From: Paralvinella palmiformis
Lineage: Eukaryota; Annelida; Polychaeta; Terebellida; Alvinellidae
Direction: 5' to 3'
DNA: 64,000 nt
Assembly: GCA_025642065.1 (NCBI GenBank)
Contig: JAODUP010000030.1
Location: forward strand, 824,501-888,500
The notes beneath the pieces are model-generated. The model was given only the letters and a program-made list of their open reading frames with translations, had not been told where the DNA came from and searched no databases. Position 1 is the first letter of the stretch; each line of letters begins with the position of its first letter. Of this stretch, positions 24,215-36,034 are shown in pieces. The position numbers and the translations under genes are program-made.

Positions 24215-24920
24215 CCGATAGCGGTGACATTAAAAAGTTTAAATTACGACAGGTAAATTAAGAGGCTTACGAACGATACACCTTATTTATGGAATTACCA
24301 AAACACCACTCAATAGATGGGAAGTTGAAGACATTTATTGTGTAAACGTCAAAGTTAGTGTCTGATGTTGATATGACGGTAGCATGCATCTCATTGTTAT
24401 AAATACGTTATTTTCAGATGTTTTGGACAAAATAATTGGCCATAAAACTAAATATTGAGTTGGCGGTGAATTGGCTTGTCGGAAAGCATAGTTCACTCTG
24501 TCTTATAACTGTTAGGCCTGTGTGAATTATTGAAGAAAATTTATAACTATGGCGTGATATATGCTATTTGTCAGATTCTGAGCCACATAAATATTGTCAA
24601 AGCCCCTGCCCCTCCTCGCCGATAGGATTGTAGGATTGGTATTTGAATCTTTTAGCTCATCCGTTGGAATTTACACTCCCAAATAGCTAACCGACCAGTA
24701 AACCTACCCAATTATACCGTGACAACGTCGAGTTCACAGAATTGTAATATGTTAGCACCTCTTTTGTGGTTTGATCTGATAATTACTTCACCAGTTCACG
24801 CTTAGCAAATAATTCAAACGGTGGTTAAATGCCAACATTCCTATACAGTTTCAGATTTCAATTCCCCCACATGCTCAACCGGAAACTGTCGCCGTCATTA
24901 GGGGTACTTGTTGACCTGGG

Positions 24921-24947
24921 ACACACACACACACACACACACACACT
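24921..24947. repeat. (CA)n microsatellite
   Basis: About 13 CA units in otherwise unremarkable intergenic DNA upstream of the GT15 gene. Confidence 0.85.
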
Positions 24948-25310
24948 GAGGTTTAAATCCAAGGTATGTCTACCAATCACCAGTCACCTCTGGAATATTA
25001 AATGACTGGCAATTTACATGTGTAATTAACGAGTTGGCCCGGAGAAACCTTTAAATGCAGTCTTTCAGACTGTGTTTAGGTATATTTTGATAGCCGACGA
25101 GCTATCATATATCGATAAACATACGATTGGGTGCCGATAAGAACACGTACTTTATTTCTGATAACTTTCCAGTAAAAAAAACTTCAAAGAGAAAAACAAA
25201 ACTGCACCTAGCGAAGATATTGAAGCTGAAATGTTAGTTGAACCGTGACGTCGAGTGTCGTTTTTAATTCTGCCAACAGCTATATAGTCTGCTGCCGAAA
25301 CGCCCAACCA

Positions 25311-25410
25311 AGTCCGTTTATACATAAAACAGTGTGAGGTGATATCATTTTATGAGAGCAAGTCTGTTTATACATAAAATATTGTGAGGTGATAAGATTT
25401 CTATGAGAGT
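25311..25410. repeat. 50-bp tandem duplication
   Basis: AGTCCGTTTATACATAAAAC at 25311 recurs at 25361 as AGTCTGTTTATACATAAAAT; the following GTGAGGTGATA and ATGAGAG segments are also shared. Several mismatches show some age. Confidence 0.8.
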
Positions 25411-25724
25411 CGTGTAAAATAACTCTAGTTGTGTGTAAATTCTCTGACGAAATGCGCTTTTTTATATTGAGTATACCAACAAATGTATGACATGTGAACT
25501 GGTGGCAATTTATTTTTTAAACTAATACTAATAATAATAAAGTCACGTATTATCATGGACTTTTATACGACATTGTATAATAAAATCACGTATGAAAGAA
25601 CGTGCTAAATATTATTTAACCAACTTAAATTGAGCATGTAAGTGATGCATGTCTATAATTACCGCTGGTAGACAGTTACATAGTGTCATATTTGTTAGCA
25701 ACTACAATTAAGGAACTCAATTAT

Positions 25725-25944
25725 AATAATTACTATATAATGTTTAAATATCTTCACTGGGCTGGTTATGAACAAGCGTGTGACTATTTACCACAAATAT
25801 CTGAGTCCTGCTAGCCTTAGTGATTTAGTGGTTGAATAATTACTATATAATGTTTAAATATCTTCACTGGGCTGGTTATGAATAAGCGTGTGACTATTTA
25901 CCACAAATATCTGAGTCCTGCTAGCCTTAGTGATTTAGTGGTTG
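25725..25944. repeat. Recent 110-bp tandem duplication
   Basis: Copies at 25725-25834 and 25835-25944 start AATAATTACTATATAATG and differ at one base that I can see (GAACAAGCG against GAATAAGCG). The near identity implies a recent duplication, about 600 bp upstream of the GT15 start. Confidence 0.92.
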
Positions 25945-26011
25945 AGAGTATGGAAAAAACCTGAAAAGAGGTCTGAATTCTCTATCGAAGTGATACTTAA
26001 ATAATGGTGTC

Positions 26012-26049
<38 letters not shown>

Positions 26050-26205
26050 TGCACGCACGCACGCACAGGAACGCACACGTTTTGCATTAAAATAAAGTTA
26101 GCGAACCAGAGAAGTTTTATCTATCTTCCGTGTCTCGTATCATCATCATTCGTGCCATTCAGAATGTCACCCGGTTCACTCAATGATCATGTTTTTGATA
26201 TACCT

Positions 26206-26224
26206 GTTTTAATAATATTTTCAG
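26206..26224 (+). promoter_or_regulatory. Probable 3' splice acceptor of a 5' UTR intron before GT15
   Basis: GTTTTAATAATATTTTCAG is followed by GATGTTACGG. If used, the coding exon carries about 190 bp of 5' UTR, including a 13-codon upstream frame (ATG at 26226). The upstream non-coding exon was not located. Confidence 0.45.
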
Positions 26225-26412
26225 GATGTTACGGCTGCAGGTCATCATCAGGATAATCAACAGGTGACGACTTGTCTTACAAAACGAACATGTTGATGAC
26301 GACAACGACCACGACGACGTCAGTCATGATGAAGATAATGATGATGTCGATGATGAAGATAACAAGTTTAGCGCCATCTGTCCCATCTCCTGTTTGATGT
26401 ACGCCCTCCACG

Positions 26413-27693
26413 ATGGGTGTCATTCTACTGAAGAAGCTACAGGGCTTCCTGGTCTTGACGACAATCACGATGATGGCGCTGTTATATCATCTTCCCGATA
26501 TATCGCTGTCTAGTCGACTAAAAAGCCAAAGAACTCGGAACGCCAAAGGAACTGGCCAGCAATATACAGCTACGCTGACCAATGGTTCCTTAACAACGGG
26601 TGGTTTCAAAATAGACCACGTACGGGTTGATGTACCAGCAACGAAGATTCAGCCAGTGAAAGCTGAGTCAGACACAGTATTATACGGTCGAATGATGACG
26701 AACGACACTAGCCAACACAACAACAGTATCGGACCCAAAAGTAACGGGACACAAGTGGACTCCGCTAAACGTAGAAATGGTGACGATATCAGCGTTCGTA
26801 GGAACAAAATTCAATGGATCTCTACGTCGTTTCAGAACGGCACAAAAACGACAAATGGGAAGTGTTGTGACAGCGAATGTCGTGAATTGTTGACATTGTT
26901 CAGGAACTGGCCAACTGACAGACCGAGGGCAGCATTTTATTATCTCACACAGCTCAGTCGGCTTAACCTTCTCATCGAATCGCTCTTCAGTCTGGACACC
27001 TATTTCAACAACCGTTTCCGGTATCCCGTGATCATATTCCACGAGGGCGACCTGAACGACCATATGAGCTACATCCGGGAACGGACCAAGTCTCAGGTGA
27101 TTTTTCAGCTCGTACACTTCAGTATTCCAGATTTCTTGACGAGGCCTGTACCGCGTGACATCCCGTGCATCAGTCACGTGAGCTATCGTCATATGTGTCG
27201 GTTTCACGCAAGAAATGTTTACGAGGAGCCGACGATTATGACTCTACAGTATTATTGGCGACTGGACGATGACTCGCTGCTGCTCTCTAACGTCAGTTAT
27301 GACGTGTTCGAGTTTATGCAGCGTCACTCTCTTCAGTATGGCTATTTATGGCGCCACTGGGATTCGCTGACTTGTGTCGAAGGCTTGTGGGAAGCCACGG
27401 AAAGGTATATTGCCGAGAGCGGATTAAAATCCGAGTTCTTCTCATCGTGGAAGAGGGGCTATCTATATTACAACAACTTCGAAATATCCAGCACCAAAAT
27501 GTGGCTTTCCGATAAGTACAAGTTATATATTGACTATATTGATAGACTGGGCGGTATATTTTACAACAGGTGGGGTGACGCTCCTCTACATGGTATTGCG
27601 GTGTCGATGTTTGTTCCAAAGAATCAAACATACCTCTTCCACGATATCGGTTATAGACACGGCTCCTACAGACACGAACCGCATCGTAAATAG
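26413..27693 (+). CDS. GT15 family (KRE2/MNT1-like) glycosyltransferase, type II membrane protein
   Basis: The 426-residue product is coded by one exon. Residues about 8-27 form a signal anchor after a short basic tail (LLKKLQ), then about 115 low-complexity stem residues with several N-x-S/T sites, then the catalytic domain. The domain shows GT15 hallmarks in order: RAAFYYLTQLSRLNLLIES, HEGDLND, HARNVYEEP, YYWRLDDDS, GLWEATERYI, NNFEISSTKMW, GGIFYNRWGDAPLHGIAVS and DIGYRHGSY. Known GT15 enzymes are Golgi alpha-1,2-mannosyltransferases of fungi using GDP-mannose and Mn2+. The Glu of NNFEIS corresponds to the proposed catalytic Glu of yeast Kre2; the fungal RVEPD is RLDDD here, so metal and donor contacts differ. 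The animal substrate is unknown. Composition is coding-like and GC-richer than its flanks; no break seen. The minus strand is also open at 26680-27207, but only as a shadow. Confidence 0.9.
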   Translation: MGVILLKKLQGFLVLTTITMMALLYHLPDISLSSRLKSQRTRNAKGTGQQYTATLTNGSLTTGGFKIDHVRVDVPATKIQPVKAESDTVLYGRMMTNDTSQHNNSIGPKSNGTQVDSAKRRNGDDISVRRNKIQWISTSFQNGTKTTNGKCCDSECRELLTLFRNWPTDRPRAAFYYLTQLSRLNLLIESLFSLDTYFNNRFRYPVIIFHEGDLNDHMSYIRERTKSQVIFQLVHFSIPDFLTRPVPRDIPCISHVSYRHMCRFHARNVYEEPTIMTLQYYWRLDDDSLLLSNVSYDVFEFMQRHSLQYGYLWRHWDSLTCVEGLWEATERYIAESGLKSEFFSSWKRGYLYYNNFEISSTKMWLSDKYKLYIDYIDRLGGIFYNRWGDAPLHGIAVSMFVPKNQTYLFHDIGYRHGSYRHEPHRK

Positions 27694-27785
27694 TAGTGAG
27701 TGTCATTTATACATAGTTATGTCTCAGGTTCGCTACCACCGTTATCTATACCTCGGTTTTGATTTCCATACTGACAATGACGTGA

Positions 27786-27791
27786 AATAAA
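27786..27791 (+). promoter_or_regulatory. Likely GT15 polyadenylation signal
   Basis: AATAAA about 95 bp after the stop; another AATAAA lies near 28468, so a longer 3' UTR is possible. Confidence 0.5.
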
Positions 27792-27799
27792 TGATTAAA

Positions 27800-28521
27800 G
27801 GATTAGTTTACTCTCAGATATTATTAATTAAATGGGTAATGCTAATAAGAGTTAACCAAAATTCTACAATACTATTTTCAACCTCTGCCACGTATCTTAG
27901 ATTTTAAAATAATAATAAATTACTACAGGGTCGCCATTACGGCTTCCTCGAATGCCAGATTGTATGGCGAGAAGGAGAAAAGTCACGTGCTCTGATGTCT
28001 ACTAGCACAAGATTCATGTAGTCGTCGCGATCCAGATCAAATCAGGTCACAGATCAAACGGTTTAATTTTCTTTTTAAATTTAACAACTCAGCAGATACT
28101 TCCTGTTAGAAAATTAGAAATCAGTCTTCATAAGAAATTTTACAATATGGTTTTCTTTGGCCATTTCAGTAACATATCGGGCAGTTTGAACCAATTATAT
28201 TGTATTATAATCGTAAATACGCTTTCGTTCCGAAATTATTTATATTTGTTTACATTGTTATCACAGGGTCGTAAGTAGAAATAATTTGTATCTAGTAATG
28301 TCAGATTTCAGGAGCGTCCCGTATGTGTCTAGCTTTAAACTGGCAACACTTACAGACAAGTTATAGTCGATTCACCAGCAATTTGAATATTTAATATGTG
28401 GTCGATCGTATTAATACTTTTACATAATTTGTGTGGACATATTTGTATTAGTCCTGAAAATTTGAAATAAAGTGAACTGTTCCTTTAAGCAATACGACTG
28501 AACGTTCAGCTTACGTTAAAG

Positions 28522-28567
<46 letters not shown>

Positions 28568-30030
28568 GATTTTACGGAGCTTAATTTAAAAGATTTCGGA
28601 GTTTCATAATTATCCATCCGGGCTGTACTTGGAGTGACGGCGAATCAGTATTTTTCTCCCAGTATCTTATTGTCTATATTCAGGAATTGAGAGCCATCAT
28701 ATTATATTTGTATATCCAATATACACTACTGGCAGTTTACTCATATACATACGACATAAATTCTTCTCGTAATCCGTAAAATCGGAGAAGTAAATGACGA
28801 TTATTGACAATGATCAGTGAATCTTGGTAATTATACCAATCTGTATTGTCCTATTAGTGAAATAAAAATACTCCAAATCAACAATCAGGTGACAATCCAA
28901 TATCAGTGAGAAAATAGCATTTATCTCTTGATTTCAGTCTCTGGTTTTACACACAACTTTTTTTTCTTTCTAACATTATATATTTTCATGTGTTTATATT
29001 ACCAGATTCCATGAATATTTTTGAACAGCAAGTTTGAAAGTGCTCTCTATTCAATTTTATTTAGTTGGCTTTCGCCTACGGTTATACTACTATATGCCCC
29101 TGTTATGTTGGTGTTCTTTAAAGAACGATTATGTTTTTATAAACGATTTGCCTAAAGGCAAGACGAGCTCTTTTCAGTTATAATATTATGTTTATAATAC
29201 GTCTTATGGCTCCAGTAGTTCACACATCTCGATCGTTATTCATTATGTTTTGTTTATTACCATTTAGTGGCCAGTTCGAAGGTTATCTTGTCGGGATTAC
29301 CGACATAAAGATTTGGAATTGTGGGGAACCCGGATCGTGATGTCGAATGATATAATTTTATCAAAGATAATAAACATGTCATGAATTTGTTTTTTGTCCA
29401 TTTGTTGTAAATACCAACAAAAAACTTACTCGGTTGTAACTGTAAAAAAAATTGAAAGTATAAACCGGGGGTTCTTTGAGGTTTGGCAGTTGACAGTTTG
29501 CCATCCCATAATTGCTACATTGTGTTTGACTTCCTGTACATAATGGCAGTTTCACCAACTGGTACTTGTCACCGTGTGGTAGTAGGTAACAAATAATTTA
29601 CGCACACAGAGAAACTGACACATACAGACAGACATACATACATACATACAGACAGACAGAGAGAGAGAAAGAGAGAGGGGGGCGTACATTCTAGGGAATG
29701 AGCATACCATTAACTAGAACGGCAATGGATGTTGGTCATATAAATTCATATTATCATAAACACACTTCTTAACAATCTATAGGGTTCCCAATACACATAG
29801 GTGCCTAGTTGACAAGTCTCGAAGGGTCAAAATACCTCGTTAATGATTTTTTTCTTGTTGACGCTATATTTTATCATTATCTACGATAGATGATTGCATG
29901 CAAGTAAAAATAAACAATGTATGTCTGATTCATACTGTACAAATCACGATCGAATTTAATTATACATTAACATAAATTATGGTTGTTAAAATGTTAGATG
30001 CGGAAGTTGATCTCTGTCAACGCTGTTTCG
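27800..30030. other. Intergenic; no gene seen
   Basis: AT-rich DNA with (AT)n at 28526-28565 and mixed CATA/GACA tetranucleotides at 29620-29680. No frame with domain or splice support. Confidence 0.6.
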
Positions 30031-30039
30031 CTCTAGTTG

Positions 30040-30370
30040 GCACACACAAATCAATGTTGTATACACCAGTTTTGTTCCTGCTGCACTGGCTTTCTGTACG
30101 TTTCAGATCCTGTTTCATACATTTAAAGTATTGACTACAAAAGCACCATTGTATTTAAGCGATCTGATGCAAAAGTATATACAAATGAAACTGCTGCGAT
30201 CTGAGCCCTGTTTACTCTTGACGGTACCAAAAAGCTACCAGGATTGTACGGAGAGAAAATATTCCGAGCATCAACTCCTAGGATGTGGAATTAGTTGCCT
30301 ATTCATATTAAATTTGAAGCAAGTAAATACATATTTTGTAAGGTTCCTTAAATTACTTTATTTATAATAT
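30040..30370 (+). pseudogene. LINE 3' end relic (reverse transcriptase C-terminus)
   Basis: Translation gives SVRFRILFHTFKVLTTKAPL, then YLSDLMQKYI, LLRSEPCLLLTVPKS and a frayed GISCLFILN. This follows the 'WLPVKxRIxFKIL..APxYLSDLL..RSSxxxLLxVPRS' pattern at the C-terminus of many CR1/Jockey-type LINE polyproteins. Upstream RT motifs are absent, as in a 5'-truncated insertion, and codons are broken. Confidence 0.75.
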
Positions 30371-30587
30371 CTATAAATCAGTGTGTTTGTGTACAAAAAT
30401 ATGTTAATAGCAGTGCAAATAACAAATTAGCAAATATTTGCAATGCAATGTTTCACATTCTCCTAGGAAGAAGCAAAACTTGATTCATTATCAGGATCTT
30501 TAAGATACCATATATACAGTGAAAAATTCAGAGCCCTGAACTTAATCATTTAGACACCAAATAAAAACAAAGCACAAGACATCAGAT

Positions 30588-30778
30588 CAAAGATGATGAT
30601 TGATGTTTTACGGCCAATTTTTTGCTCAAGTTAGGCTAAATGATCCGAGCGACCTCCAAGGGTAATGAAGCGAAGTCAAAGATGAAACACCCTTCAGGTA
30701 TGCCCACGCTAAGATTCTAACTCAGGTGGTAGTGATCTGTGGTTCAACGCGCTACCAACTAGGCTACGGAGGCGCCCC
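30588..30778 (-). mobile_element. SINE family 1, full-length copy
   Basis: Same structure as the copy at 23.7 kb: reversed, GGCGCCTCCGTAGCCTAG head, B-box-like AGAATCTTAG region, body, and GGCCGTAAAACATCAATCATC tail. Flanked by a perfect 11-bp direct repeat AGACATCAGAT (30577-30587 and 30779-30789). Confidence 0.85.
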
Positions 30779-31429
30779 AGACATCAGATGAAACAAAATG
30801 AACAGACAATGCATGGGCACTAGAATTGAAACATTCAAATATTATACTAGAAAAATACATTCGAATTGGGAGAAATGCAAATTATGGTGAACAGTATCTT
30901 TACTTTAATAGTACATTTTTCTACCCAAATCAAACTGCCTTTTTGTTGTGCTCATTCACATTTGCAGACTTTCGTAATTAATTAATATTATTATGCAATA
31001 AACATTTGTTTAGAGGAACAGGAACTGTCCCTTTTATTATTTTAGGCAAAACTAATAACTTATAGTTCTTTAGAACATACTTTGCAAAGGTAACTTTCAT
31101 GGACCTTTGAATAACACACACGCGTGCGCAAATTCGGTATTTCCAGGATTCCATTAAAGTTGATTTACATTAAGCCTCCAATTAAGAAAGAACCATACAT
31201 TCCAATTTCTGGTTTTATCTTTCATCTCTTAATTCACCTTGTAGCTTATATATCTCAGTAAGTGAATAAGAATGACGTATTTGAACGATTTCAATATTTA
31301 TACAGATCATGTCACAGGCTCTTACAATATGTAACAGGCTCACTGCACAGATATTACAATATGATCATCGCGTGTCAAGACTGACATAATAATGGAAGTA
31401 GATGAAAAACAGATATTAGTACTAGACTT

Positions 31430-32060
31430 GTTTGATTCGCGCCTCCCCCCATTTGATACAGTGGATTATGAAATAATTGTGACAAGATCGATATAATTAT
31501 TTCGATTCGCTGTCATTGTGGTATCTTGGTTCCAGTCCTACCTACTGCAATGATCGTTTTGTGTGTGTGTGTGGGATATTTGGCCTCTATGCCTTCTTCT
31601 TGAGGTGCTCAAAGGACCTAGCTTGGATCCCATACCATTGGTTTTGTGTACACATCGACTGAGTGTCATTGCACGACGAGACGCAGTTTTAATTCATAAC
31701 TCATGTATGACGACACCAATAATTAGTCAACATGTCTGTTTGCATAAACTTGAGAGATCCATTGACACGACTAACCAGTTAGAGCCGTAGTGTAACTGGA
31801 TAAGAAATGCATGGCCAATTTGACCCGAACAAATGCTTATCGACATGATAAACGTGCATTTGTCACGTCAAAAATTATATATGGCATTCAAGAAAAACCT
31901 TTCCTGTTACTTCGTGCATTAAAAACTGTGCTGCAAGGCTAGACAAACTCTCCAAAATCCTGCCACGTAACAGGCCCTCACATTTCTTCTTTGTTTACCA
32001 GTAAAACGCAATGTGATGTTTGAGATACTGCCGCCATTAAACAGCATTAAATCGGCTAGT
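31430..32060 (+). pseudogene. LINE reverse transcriptase relic
   Basis: Pieces in shifting frames read PPFDTVDYEIIVTR, VVSWFQSYLLQ, then LEVLKGPSLDPIPLVLCTH and HKLERSIDTTNQLEP. These match 'AFDTVDHxILLxRL', 'WFxSYL', 'GVPQGSVLGPILFxLY' and the segment after the catalytic box. Stop codons and a small (GT)n expansion near 31560 break it. It is not continuous with the LINE 3' end at 30.0-30.4 kb. Confidence 0.7.
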
Positions 32061-32376
32061 CATGCAATATGCTTATTATATTATTATTTAAAATGCAGTA
32101 AATATAGGTCTGATATTTCATATTGATTTAATATGTCGATGTATCATTTAGAATATCTGGCTCGGCCCAGTTGATTGTTTCGCCATGAAGCATAGAAAAT
32201 GTCACAACATAAAAACATATATAATCTATCTTGACTAGTTTTAACTGCATAATATAGCTAGTTTGTTACTGGTAAAGGTGGAAAAATGTGACATATATTA
32301 TGATCTTTGGAAAGTGACGAAGAAAGTTTAAGACAGTTTCGCTGCTGAAGCGAAACGATTCTTTGGTAACTATTGG

Positions 32377-32546
32377 GCACTCTGATAGCGCAGTGGTGAG
32401 AGGATCGTGCTGCAACATCTCCAGGTTATTGACTCGAATCCGGCTCGTACTTGTATTTGTGGGATGTTTCCCTAATGAGTCTCGCCCTCGGCTATATGCA
32501 CCATCGAATGACTAATGCTGAGGTTAAAATAAATCAATCGAATCCA
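32377..32546 (+). mobile_element. SINE family 2 copy
   Basis: Starts GCACTCTGATAGCGCAGTGG (A-box-like), has TTGACTCGAATCCGG (B-box-like), then TTGTGGGATGTTTCCCTAATG and a GAGGTTAAAATAAATCAATC tail. The same arrangement recurs at 61.9-62.1 kb, which defines a second tRNA-derived family. Confidence 0.75.
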
Positions 32547-32559
32547 TGTTTGGCGGCTA

Positions 32560-33251
32560 GTAATATTTTCAAATAATTTCTATTGCCACTTTTAGTCGGC
32601 CTATCCCCTATATCTTGCAAGCATACCGGGAATTGTGAGACGCCACACGCACGCAAGCACGCACGCACGTACGTACACACGCTCGAATTTCATATTCTAT
32701 GCAGAGTTTAACGCAGTAAAGGGTCACACCATGTTTTTTCTCGTCAACTTTGAGATGGTAGCCTACCAAGCGCCAAAGAAGACGGTGTGGTATAATAGAG
32801 GGATGTTGTTTGTTTTATTGTTCGGTGATAATCCCCAGGCTATCGCTTATTCGTCAGAGTCTATTATAGAGGGAAGTTAACTACGGTACTAATAAAGTTT
32901 AAAACAAGTTTAGCTGTTAGAAACGGAGTTCATGGTTACCGAATTTAACAATTAACGATTTAAAAAAGCCTATTGGTTTCAAGCTATCTAATAGGGGTAT
33001 TTCATCGTTCACTTCACTTCATTACCTTTGTAAGTCGGTTAGCCTACCGGGTACATAAGTGATCGTAAAATAACAATATTTTATCTAGACGGTTATTATA
33101 CGAAAGGCTATATATGTCGGTATTAAACCTAATTGGGCCACGACAATTTATGTACACAACTGAATTACTCGTTGCTATTTATACCCATTGGTCTTAAATA
33201 ATTAGTTATTCTTGTTATAAGGATTTCATATAATATCCGTGTGCAGTATCT

Positions 33252-33325
<74 letters not shown>

Positions 33326-34325
33326 TAATACGACTGCAATTTGCATACCAGTATTACATAGTCGTAAATCAATTGTAAAAACAATTATGTAAAAAATCAG
33401 CTAATTTATAGAAATCTCATATAGACCATTTCGTTATTTATGCTGAAGATGCTATGATGCACATATGAAATTTTCACCAAGTGTTCTTTGAAATACAGCA
33501 TATGTCACAGTAGGTAAGCTATATAATTAATTATGGTGTCTGAGTGGGGAGGGAAACTTGACACCAACATAAATATCCCAAAATTTGCTAATAATAGCTT
33601 TGCCCGTTATTATATTATTTGAACTAAAACAGCTCCGATCATTATTTAGTCATCTGAAGAATTTGTTTATAGACGTATTGATTAATTAGTTTATCAAGTA
33701 AGTATGACATTTCATATATTTTACACCAATACACCAGTACATCAGTATTTAACGTTTGGACCAGCACAATTTGCTTTGCAAAACACTCACATACTTTGTC
33801 TGTGATCTTTCTAACAATATATCCTGCAACAACGTAAATCTAAACCTTAATTATATGCGTTTATATTTCCTTCTAATGGGGTGATGACAAACAGAAATAT
33901 TGTTGTTGAGATAGGTAATAGAATCAGTGTCATCCATCAGGCTGAACTCACAGGAATACTGGGATCAGATTACATAGGGGAATATACATAGATATTACAA
34001 GCTTAAATACATTATTTGCCATTATTCAACTTTATATGCGACTCTCCGATCCCGGAAGAGTACACAAAATTTTATAATATAACTAACAGAAATTTCATTC
34101 ACATAAATATTGTATTACCACACTGCAATATGTTGTGTTCCACAAACTACGTGAGATTAAGACCTGTTCTCATCCTTTGGTAACTTAAGAAAAAGATAAA
34201 CTATTAATTTAAAATGAATATGAATGGATATTCTGATTTACTGGCATCATCGTTGTTTTATTATTTAAAATACTGATTTTTTTAAATTAAGTTATCCTGT
34301 ATAAAAGTCCAGTCTAGATTTCCTG

Positions 34326-34381
<56 letters not shown>

Positions 34382-34680
34382 TTATGACCAATATCGGCAA
34401 CATTCAATATTTTATCAGAATGAGCCATGTTTGTGCCCGGTCAGTCACACACGGTCACAGTGCACAACATTTGTGAACGGTAACCTGTATTTTTGATTGT
34501 GTAGTGAAACAAAAAACAAAAACAATGTACACTGTGCTTTTGACTCGCAGAAAAATATTATAGTAAAAACATAATTATCGCGTTCTGAACATCGATTATT
34601 ATGCTTTTGCCTTGGATATCGCCATATAACAAGTGAACACATTTATATAATTATTCGATATTCGGAGCATTTAGTGAACT
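32560..34680. other. Intergenic; no gene seen
   Basis: AT-rich, with long (AT)n tracts at 33255-33320 and 34328-34377. An 81-codon frame at 32635 begins in a CACG repeat and has no recognisable content. Confidence 0.6.
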
Positions 34681-34689
34681 ACAAGGCGG

Positions 34690-35167
34690 TTCTAAAAATA
34701 TAAAGAATGGGTAAAACACCACAATCAACTGAAAAAAATCACATCAAAATCCGAAGAAGAAGTCCCGAGATGGGTAATATCTAGGAAACAGGATGTCATT
34801 GTACACTGAAAGAGGAATTAATAAACATGATATACAAAACTTCTAAGTGGATAGTTGATCAGATAAATGCCAAGCTCAAACAAACTGTTGACGCAGCTGT
34901 TATTGTGATTTGAACAAGAAAGTGACACGACAAGAGATGGAAATACGTATTATTCGAAACAAATACCAACAAACTCATAATCGGCTGTTGAAGCTTAAAT
35001 CGTACAGTATGCAGGAAATTCTGCTCATCAGTGGTATCACCGAGAAATGTAATGAAGCGCAGCAGAATAGTCGTGACACATTGGAAAAACATTTTCTTGA
35101 TCAACTAAATGTTGATATAGTCCGATGCCACAGAATGCCCTCACGTTGCACAGGTAACAAGCTCAAA

Positions 35168-35213
<46 letters not shown>

Positions 35214-35755
35214 ATGAACAGGAAATTGATCAGAAAGACATGTCTTGCGTCTTGTTACGAACATAAAGCCAAGAGCCTAAACAAGAAGTATTCAGTTGTT
35301 CAGGATAAATTTATAATTGAAGGGAGAGCCTATTATGTAGGTTCGATTCAATGTGTACCATTTGATATCACCGACCTGTATACGAAGAAAACCCCAAATC
35401 TTGTCCTTTCTGGGTGTAAATTGCCAATTTATAGTAATTTCTACACGATAGGGCTCTCGTAAAACTGCACACATAAACATTATGCTTGAGTCCGACTCCA
35501 CTACCATGAAGCACATCCGTGATAAGCTACTGATTGACCCTGATAGATGGAATGAACTCGCAAAGAAGGAAATTACTCGAGCTGTATTTGCAAAATTTTA
35601 CGAGAATCTAGATATAGCGAACACGATCAAAGTGAGGGGAACGCGTATGTTTGCAGAATGCAATACATTTGACGAGTCTGGTACTATTGAAGCTACTGAT
35701 AACTACTATATATATATCATGTGTGTGTGTGTGTGTGTGACTTATATAAGATAAG
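34690..35755 (+). pseudogene. Retroelement ORF1 relic with fused NADAR (YbiA-like) domain
   Basis: The first part (34910-35170) is coiled-coil-like and holds LLKLKSYSMQEILLISGI and LNVDIVRCHRM, matching the 'xLxSYSRRxNLLIxGIPE...CHRM' region of LINE ORF1 proteins. An (AT)n expansion (35170-35211) replaces the next part. The frame resumes (35240-35460) with LNKKYSVVQDKFIIEGRAYY, then LVLSGCKLPIYSNFYT, equivalent to the 'PLSNFY' start of a NADAR domain. After a frameshift, 35482-35700 gives WNELAKKEITRAVFAKFYEN and TRMFAECNTFDES, the later NADAR helices; the expected 'WGxG' end is replaced by a microsatellite. NADAR proteins process ADP-ribose adducts on nucleic acids (YbiA/DarG-related families). 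Non-functional as it stands; the domain assignment rests on motif order. Confidence 0.65.
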
Positions 35756-35976
35756 CAATTTCTATATTTTTAACAGTCTCGCCGAATTCTCCGTGCAAAG
35801 ACTGAAGCTAGTCAAGCCATATACTAGATATAGTCGACGCCCTTTCTCTGGATACCTTCAAATATCGTTTGAAATTCCTACCTTCAAGACAAGATGAATA
35901 AACGATCCAAGTTATTTGAGTAATTTTATAAGGGTCAAATCATCGAAATAACCACCTTCAAGTGAATTATACGTGG

Positions 35977-35983
<7 letters not shown>

Positions 35984-36031
<48 letters not shown>
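35984..36031. repeat. (AT)n microsatellite
   Basis: About 24 AT units in the gap between the ORF1-NADAR relic and the minus-strand genes; the rest of 35.8-37.0 kb is AT-rich and shows no gene. Confidence 0.85.

Positions 36032-36034
<3 letters not shown>

Noticed and set aside
26680..27207. Long minus-strand open frame
   Set aside because: It overlaps the GT15 gene in antisense; the plus frame has all the conserved motifs.
28567..28784. Small inverted repeat CGATTTTACGGA / TCCGTAAAATCG as a sixth foldback
   Set aside because: Only 12 bp match, there is no repeated phrase and no convincing 9-bp flanks.
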